In this document: positions 60,385 to 64,000 of the stretch, piece after piece
Numbering within the stretch: the first letter of the stretch is position 1
Layout: the number at the start of each line of letters is the position of its first letter
Source of the DNA: Chryseobacterium sp. ZHDP1
GTDB taxonomy: Bacteria > Bacteroidota > Bacteroidia > Flavobacteriales > Weeksellaceae
Direction: 5' to 3'
DNA length: 64,000 bases
NCBI RefSeq assembly: GCF_018603435.1
Contig: NZ_CP075682.1
Span: forward strand, 1,736,001 to 1,800,000
Program-made: the position numbers and the translations under genes
Notes under the pieces: model-generated
What the model saw: the letters and a program-made list of their open reading frames with translations, nothing else
What the model was told of the DNA's origin: nothing
The model's database searches: none

Positions 60385-61479
60385 TTAAAAAATGACGGGA
60401 TATCCATCCGGAAGAAATTTTCCCATTCTTGTGTCCCGGTAAAGTTCTATCATAAGTTGTTGTATCTCCTTTAAAAATACCTTACCACTAAAATCAGAGG
60501 ATCGTAGTTTTAATTTTCTATTTTTTTTGATAAAGTAATTGTAAGATTTCTCTATCAGCTCTCTTGTCTGTAATATATTTCGATAATGATATGCGAACTG
60601 CAGCATTTCCTGCTCCTGCAATCTGTACCTTTTTTTAAAATAATTAATTCGATAGGTGATGAACAAGTGTTCGCTATCTATATTCAAATCTGCTTCCTGA
60701 ATTTTTTCAGTGGAATATGGATGAATTGCAATGTTTTCTCCTTTGCATTTGAAATTAAATGACACTGTACTGTATTTATCGAGACTGCCCTTAACCTGTT
60801 TTAAAAATTTAAAACAAAAATCATTTGCTGTTCGATAATTTAAGTCAAACTTCGAATTAAATGTTGACAGTTTCAATACAGTGCCAGTTGATGGAAGTTT
60901 AGCCAGCCAAATTGCAAATATGATATGTTTATTATTTTTAATATTATACACCAACTGATAAAGCATATAATTATATTCCGGTATTACAATTAATTTCTTC
61001 AGCCAATAACTGCTGATAAGAAAAGATGTGTAGCCTCTTTCATCGTAGGTTGGTGTTGATATAAGTCCTGCAAAAGTTTTGATTTCCTTACCTTTTCTAT
61101 TCTGGGACTTATACCATCCCATCTTAAATTTTGCTAAAAACTCATAGGCATTAATTACCTGCTTTGTTGAGCCACTGGGAGAAATTTTGCTATTCTTAAT
61201 TTTAAGCAGGGCGAAAGTATTATTTTCAGTCTCAAAATCATCATCGAACAAAGAGAGTTGCTTCGGACGATCTTCAGGTCTGAATTGTTCATTACTTATA
61301 ATAGAGATTATATTAAATATAACCCTTAGCGCATTGATGGGAATGTTGGCGGCTTGACTATTTTCATCAAAGATAAAATCATCAACAAAATGGTTGCCTA
61401 TTCTTATACTCTCAGGAATTCTTTCATTTTTAAATTCCTTGCGAATGATTTTCTGACTGCTATCTTGTAACGACATCAT
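60385..61479 (-). CDS. Probable replication initiator (Rep, winged-helix type)
   Basis: The 364-residue basic protein looks like a two-part winged-helix initiator. The first part is at about 40-190 (VFNIISIISNEQF, YEFLAKFKMGWYKS), the second at about 195-280 (IIFAIWLAKLPSTGTVLKLS, NDFCFKFLKQVKGSLDKYST). Assignment rests on this general pattern, on its genes (HTH, DUF3853, Toprim) and on the iteron origin 3.1 kb away, not on a decisive motif. It would bind the iterons and open the origin. The C-terminal 90 residues are Lys-rich. It overlaps the upstream gene by 20 bp. Confidence 0.55.
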   Translation of the reverse strand: MMSLQDSSQKIIRKEFKNERIPESIRIGNHFVDDFIFDENSQAANIPINALRVIFNIISIISNEQFRPEDRPKQLSLFDDDFETENNTFALLKIKNSKISPSGSTKQVINAYEFLAKFKMGWYKSQNRKGKEIKTFAGLISTPTYDERGYTSFLISSYWLKKLIVIPEYNYMLYQLVYNIKNNKHIIFAIWLAKLPSTGTVLKLSTFNSKFDLNYRTANDFCFKFLKQVKGSLDKYSTVSFNFKCKGENIAIHPYSTEKIQEADLNIDSEHLFITYRINYFKKRYRLQEQEMLQFAYHYRNILQTRELIEKSYNYFIKKNRKLKLRSSDFSGKVFLKEIQQLMIELYRDTRMGKFLPDGYPVIF

Positions 61480-61825
61480 CTTTTTCTTTATTGCAGTTTA
61501 TTAGTTCATATTCATTGTTAATTAGAACTAAAGCTCTCTCAACGTCCAGGACAATTTTTCGCCCCTCCTGAGTGATCGCATCTTTAATTTTACCGCTCTT
61601 TTTTAATCTCATAGCAGATGAAATACTGCAATTAAATAACTTGGCTATACCTTTAAGACCATACACATACTTTTCATCAATTATTTTATTTTGCTGCAAG
61701 GATCTCTTTGTACGATTTGTTATATAAATATTTTCATATTTAAATAAACTTACTAATTCCTCCCCGGTCATTTGCCAAATAAGCTTTTGCTTTAGTTTAT
61801 TAATTTCGTTAGACATCGATCGCAT
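61460..61825 (-). CDS. DUF3853-like HTH protein
   Basis: The C-terminal half matches DUF3853: YVYGLKGIAKLFNCSISSAM, RLKKSGKIKDAITQEGRKIV, LDVERALVLI. It contains a MerR/excisionase-like winged HTH. These small proteins are common on Bacteroidota mobile elements near replication or excision genes. It is the second gene of the rep operon: 5 bp after the upstream gene and overlapping Rep by 20 bp. A role in regulating Rep is likely. Confidence 0.75.
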   Translation of the reverse strand: MRSMSNEINKLKQKLIWQMTGEELVSLFKYENIYITNRTKRSLQQNKIIDEKYVYGLKGIAKLFNCSISSAMRLKKSGKIKDAITQEGRKIVLDVERALVLINNEYELINCNKEKDDVVTR

Positions 61826-61830
61826 TTTTA

Positions 61831-62181
61831 TTAGTTATGTTGTCTTCTGCGATTTTTCTTAAAATCCGCTTCACATTCCTCGGTAATTTCCTGCAAGGTC
61901 TTTTTCTTGCCTTTAGAAATCCAGTTCAGTATTTCTTCTTCAAAAAAATATAGTTTCTTACCGTTTTTGTAGCATGGGATTTTTCTTTCTCTAACAAGAG
62001 TGTAAATGGTTGGTTTCGCTTTACCGATTAAGGATGCTACTTCATCTATTCCGATTGGAATTTTTTTGAGAGGTATAACAACATCTTCTTTTGATACCAG
62101 ATGCTTTATCTCAGCAAGTTCACGAATTAAGAAGGCGACTGCTTGTGGTAAATTTTCAAATGAAATATTTTGCAAATCCAT
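61831..62181 (-). CDS. Excisionase-like helix-turn-helix protein
   Basis: The N-terminal helix (LPQAVAFLIRELAEIKHLVS) is followed by an HTH_17-type winged HTH: GIDEVASLIGKAKPTIYTLV, RERKIPCYKNGKKLYFFEEE. The 116-residue protein has a basic end (KKNRRRQHN). Such proteins act as excisionases or as operon regulators. As first gene of the rep operon, directly behind the palindromes at 62218-62273, it is a good candidate for the protein that binds them. Confidence 0.82.
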   Translation of the reverse strand: MDLQNISFENLPQAVAFLIRELAEIKHLVSKEDVVIPLKKIPIGIDEVASLIGKAKPTIYTLVRERKIPCYKNGKKLYFFEEEILNWISKGKKKTLQEITEECEADFKKNRRRQHN

Positions 62182-62217
62182 AATACTTGATTTTAATTAT
62201 TATGGTGCAAATGAAAA

Positions 62218-62273
62218 AAGTGTTTTCGCTGTGTTTGAAAAACACGACGAAAACACTTAAAACACTGTGTTTT
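62218..62273. promoter_or_regulatory. Stacked palindromes upstream of the rep operon
   Basis: An outer inverted repeat AAGTGTTTTCG/CGAAAACACTT (62218-62228 and 62248-62258) encloses an inner GTGTTT/AAACAC. Directly after it comes AAAACAC/GTGTTTT around one T (62259-62273). The unit GTGTTTT/AAAACAC thus occurs in several symmetric positions, as in a multi-site operator for a dimeric repressor. The rest of 62274-62385 shows nothing. Confidence 0.65.
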
Positions 62274-62385
62274 TGTAATCGATATTAAGCAATAAGTTTT
62301 TACCTACTGTTGAAACTTAATTTTTATAGCTCATTCTAAACGTATTAATCAATTAAAATTTATTTACTAAGATTATTTTAAAAGA

Positions 62386-63642
62386 TTAATTTTCAAATGG
62401 TAAAAATGCAGATCTCATACGCTCTTGTTCAGATCTGGGTATTCCAATCTCGCTAGCAATACTTTCCCATCCTCTTACAACCGAAATGACTTTTTCAATG
62501 ATTTCATCCATTTCATTTTCGTTCAGTCTAAATTGAGCGCCCACTTCCTTAGCAAGTTCAAGATCCAAAGCATTATTATCTGTATCAATATTTAGAGCAA
62601 GTCCTTCTTTATCCACAGACGGATTAATGTCATAGGCTGGTGAAAGTATCCATCCTTTTGGGGTTAAAATAAATCCGTGATTTCTAAGGTGATCATCTGT
62701 GTTTGATATACAAATACTAAACACGATTCTTCTCCATAATTCCTTCAAATTATTGTTAACATCAATACCGTAGTTCGTAATAAAATCAACGATATCAAGG
62801 TAACTTGCAGTTGAATCTCTTAATTTTTCTTCATTGTTTCCTGTCATAGTCATAGCTGACGAAAAATGAATTCTTCCGGAGTTTGTTCTATCAAATCTTT
62901 TGGTGAAAAATGTATGATAGCTGTTACTTAATTTTTGAATCTTTGTTTCTGACATATTAATTCCGGCATCAGTAGCTAATCGGTATGCCAGATATTCCCA
63001 CGCTGCCTTATCAATTGTATCATTTTTTGAAGGAAATTTAGCAATCCATAAATTTTTTTCCTGATCCATAACATTAGCTTTCGGTCTTGCACCCCCTAAT
63101 GAAGATCCTGGAACTACAAGCAGTGCTAATAACCTTTTCATTTTAGGCTCATCTTCATTTTCAAAACTTTTCACGGCTGCCTCCAACTCTCTTAATGATG
63201 ACCAGGGTGGTGTAGGGTTATTCTCATCATCATCTAAAAAATTTCCATCTATTGAAGTCTTAAATCGCAGAGCACCCATCCTTGTTTGGTCATACACTCC
63301 TAATAAATAATCCAGATCATAAAGTTTCTTTTCTTTCTCTCCAGTTTCTTTGGCTACCTGAATAGATTTTCTTTTCATTAGTGTTCTTCCCCAAGTATCA
63401 GGCATACTATCCATAAAAACACCAAAATTTTCTTTATTGGTTGGATATTGTGGACCTCCAAACAACTGAAGATCAGGATCTATTAAATTTTGACCCGCAC
63501 TTTTAATCCACTCTTTATCATATTCAAAACTAAAGGACTTTTTTCCTTTACCCTGATGAGCTGACAAAATCCCCATTAAATGAGGACCTTGAAGGTCAAT
63601 CCAATCTGCATATACAAATATGTCAACTTTAGTAGATTTCAT
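62386..63642 (-). CDS. hipA: HipA-family serine/threonine kinase toxin
   Basis: The 418-residue protein has the HipA layout: an N-terminal domain with MPDTWGRTLMKRK and MGALRF, the P-loop-like VVPGSSLGGARPKANV (residues 176-191), IAKFPSK (ATP-binding Lys202), TFFTKRFDR, the catalytic loop SNTDDHLRNHG (Asp316), and SPAYDINPS (metal-binding Asp338). HipA kinases stop growth by phosphorylating aminoacyl-tRNA synthetases. All key residues are intact, so it should be active. It follows HipB after 9 bp and likely stabilises the element by addiction. Confidence 0.93.
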   Translation of the reverse strand: MKSTKVDIFVYADWIDLQGPHLMGILSAHQGKGKKSFSFEYDKEWIKSAGQNLIDPDLQLFGGPQYPTNKENFGVFMDSMPDTWGRTLMKRKSIQVAKETGEKEKKLYDLDYLLGVYDQTRMGALRFKTSIDGNFLDDDENNPTPPWSSLRELEAAVKSFENEDEPKMKRLLALLVVPGSSLGGARPKANVMDQEKNLWIAKFPSKNDTIDKAAWEYLAYRLATDAGINMSETKIQKLSNSYHTFFTKRFDRTNSGRIHFSSAMTMTGNNEEKLRDSTASYLDIVDFITNYGIDVNNNLKELWRRIVFSICISNTDDHLRNHGFILTPKGWILSPAYDINPSVDKEGLALNIDTDNNALDLELAKEVGAQFRLNENEMDEIIEKVISVVRGWESIASEIGIPRSEQERMRSAFLPFEN

Positions 63643-63651
63643 TTAATTATA

Positions 63652-63939
63652 TTATTTCAGTAATTCTAAATCTTGCAATTTTCTTCCAAATTCATCATCA
63701 GATCCAAGCTTTAAAATATCATCGCTAAGACCCAATACTCTCAAAACATTAAAATATGATCCCATTGCCACACTTGGATCACCTTTTTCAATAAGATGTA
63801 GTGTTGAACGTACAATTCCGGCTCTCTCTGAAACCTGCTCTGTAGTTAATTTTCTTCTTTTTCGAGCAAGTTTAATATTCTCTCCCATTTGTTCCAGCAG
63901 AGCCAAATACTTGGGTAAAATTATTTGTTTCTTTTTCAT
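63652..63939 (-). CDS. hipB: HipB-type XRE antitoxin
   Basis: The ATG at 63939 (MKKKQIILPKYL) is preferred over a TTG at 63960 that lies inside the operator. The XRE HTH covers ENIKLARKRRKLTTEQVSER, AGIVRSTLHLIEKGDPSVAM. The protein binds HipA to block it and binds the operator directly upstream to repress both genes. Length (95 residues) is normal. It is followed closely by hipA, the standard order. Confidence 0.9.
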   Translation of the reverse strand: MKKKQIILPKYLALLEQMGENIKLARKRRKLTTEQVSERAGIVRSTLHLIEKGDPSVAMGSYFNVLRVLGLSDDILKLGSDDEFGRKLQDLELLK

Positions 63940-63941
63940 AA

Positions 63942-63990
63942 TGTCCGTTATTTCATACAAAATTACACATTTTGTATGAAATAACGGACA
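63942..63990. promoter_or_regulatory. Perfect 22-bp inverted repeat, hipBA operator/promoter
   Basis: The arms at 63942-63963 and 63969-63990 are exact reverse complements around a 5-bp spacer. They begin 2 bp upstream of the hipB start codon. On the minus strand a TAATTTTG box (63965-63958) lies in the spacer and inner arm, so repressor binding would cover the promoter. Confidence 0.88.
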
Positions 63991-64000
63991 TTTTAAATAA

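Noticed and set aside
1..64000. tRNA, rRNA, integrase and complete insertion sequences
   Set aside because: I looked for them by eye in the gaps and among the protein products and found none. A covariance-model scan would be needed to exclude a tRNA.

Overview
The window reads as a conjugative mobile element of a Bacteroidota host, most likely Flavobacteriia/Weeksellaceae (Chryseobacterium- or Elizabethkingia-like). The reasons are the AT-rich sequence, the Bacteroidota-type promoters (TAnnTTTG), a SusC/SusD pair, DUF6520 and mini-RHS proteins, and a Bacteroidota-type tra operon. No integrase, tRNA, rRNA or complete insertion sequence was seen. An iteron origin, a probable Rep, ParA, PRTRC genes and HipBA suggest a conjugative plasmid or a replicating ICE.

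Left part (1-18.9 kb). A secreted polymorphic-toxin locus comes first: two transglutaminase-like exported proteins, a mini-RHS protein ending in a restriction-endonuclease-fold toxin domain, then a run of immunity-like small genes (935-6889). An XRE regulator with its own palindrome follows. Next is an envelope cluster: SusC (7824), SusD (10843) and an S9 peptidase (12216), convergent with DUF6520, MauE-like and small lipoprotein genes. A membrane-anchored TPR/AraC regulator (17161) is divergent from that set. Two similar, long, terminator-tailed hairpins (645-797 and 7335-7476) look like copies of one structured RNA.

Transfer region (18.9-40.2 kb). One long plus-strand operon carries a relaxosome accessory protein, relaxase, ParA, DUF3408-type protein, TraE/F/G, three tandem paralogous TraI-type exported proteins, TraJ/K/M/N, a VirD4 coupling ATPase, an M23 peptidase, DUF3945-like proteins and a lipoprotein. 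It ends at a strong terminator. TraG (VirB4) is broken by one extra T in a T10 run, and it carries a complete DnaJ J-domain inside its ATPase region.

Cargo and maintenance (40.2-57 kb). This part holds a PD-(D/E)XK nuclease gene with an in-frame TGA, an ArdC-like antirestriction protein, DUF6876, a UPF0489 protein, an unrecognised two-gene unit, a GNAT-like protein, a PLD-family protein, and a PRTRC cassette (ThiF, B, C, E) with SSB. A degenerate small-ORF repeat occurs three times.

Replication and stability (57-64 kb). Eight 15-bp iterons and a perfect DnaA box form a probable origin. Next come two paralogous surface proteins, then a minus-strand operon (HTH, DUF3853, probable Rep, Toprim) behind stacked palindromes. 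Last is HipBA, whose promoter lies in a perfect 22-bp inverted repeat.
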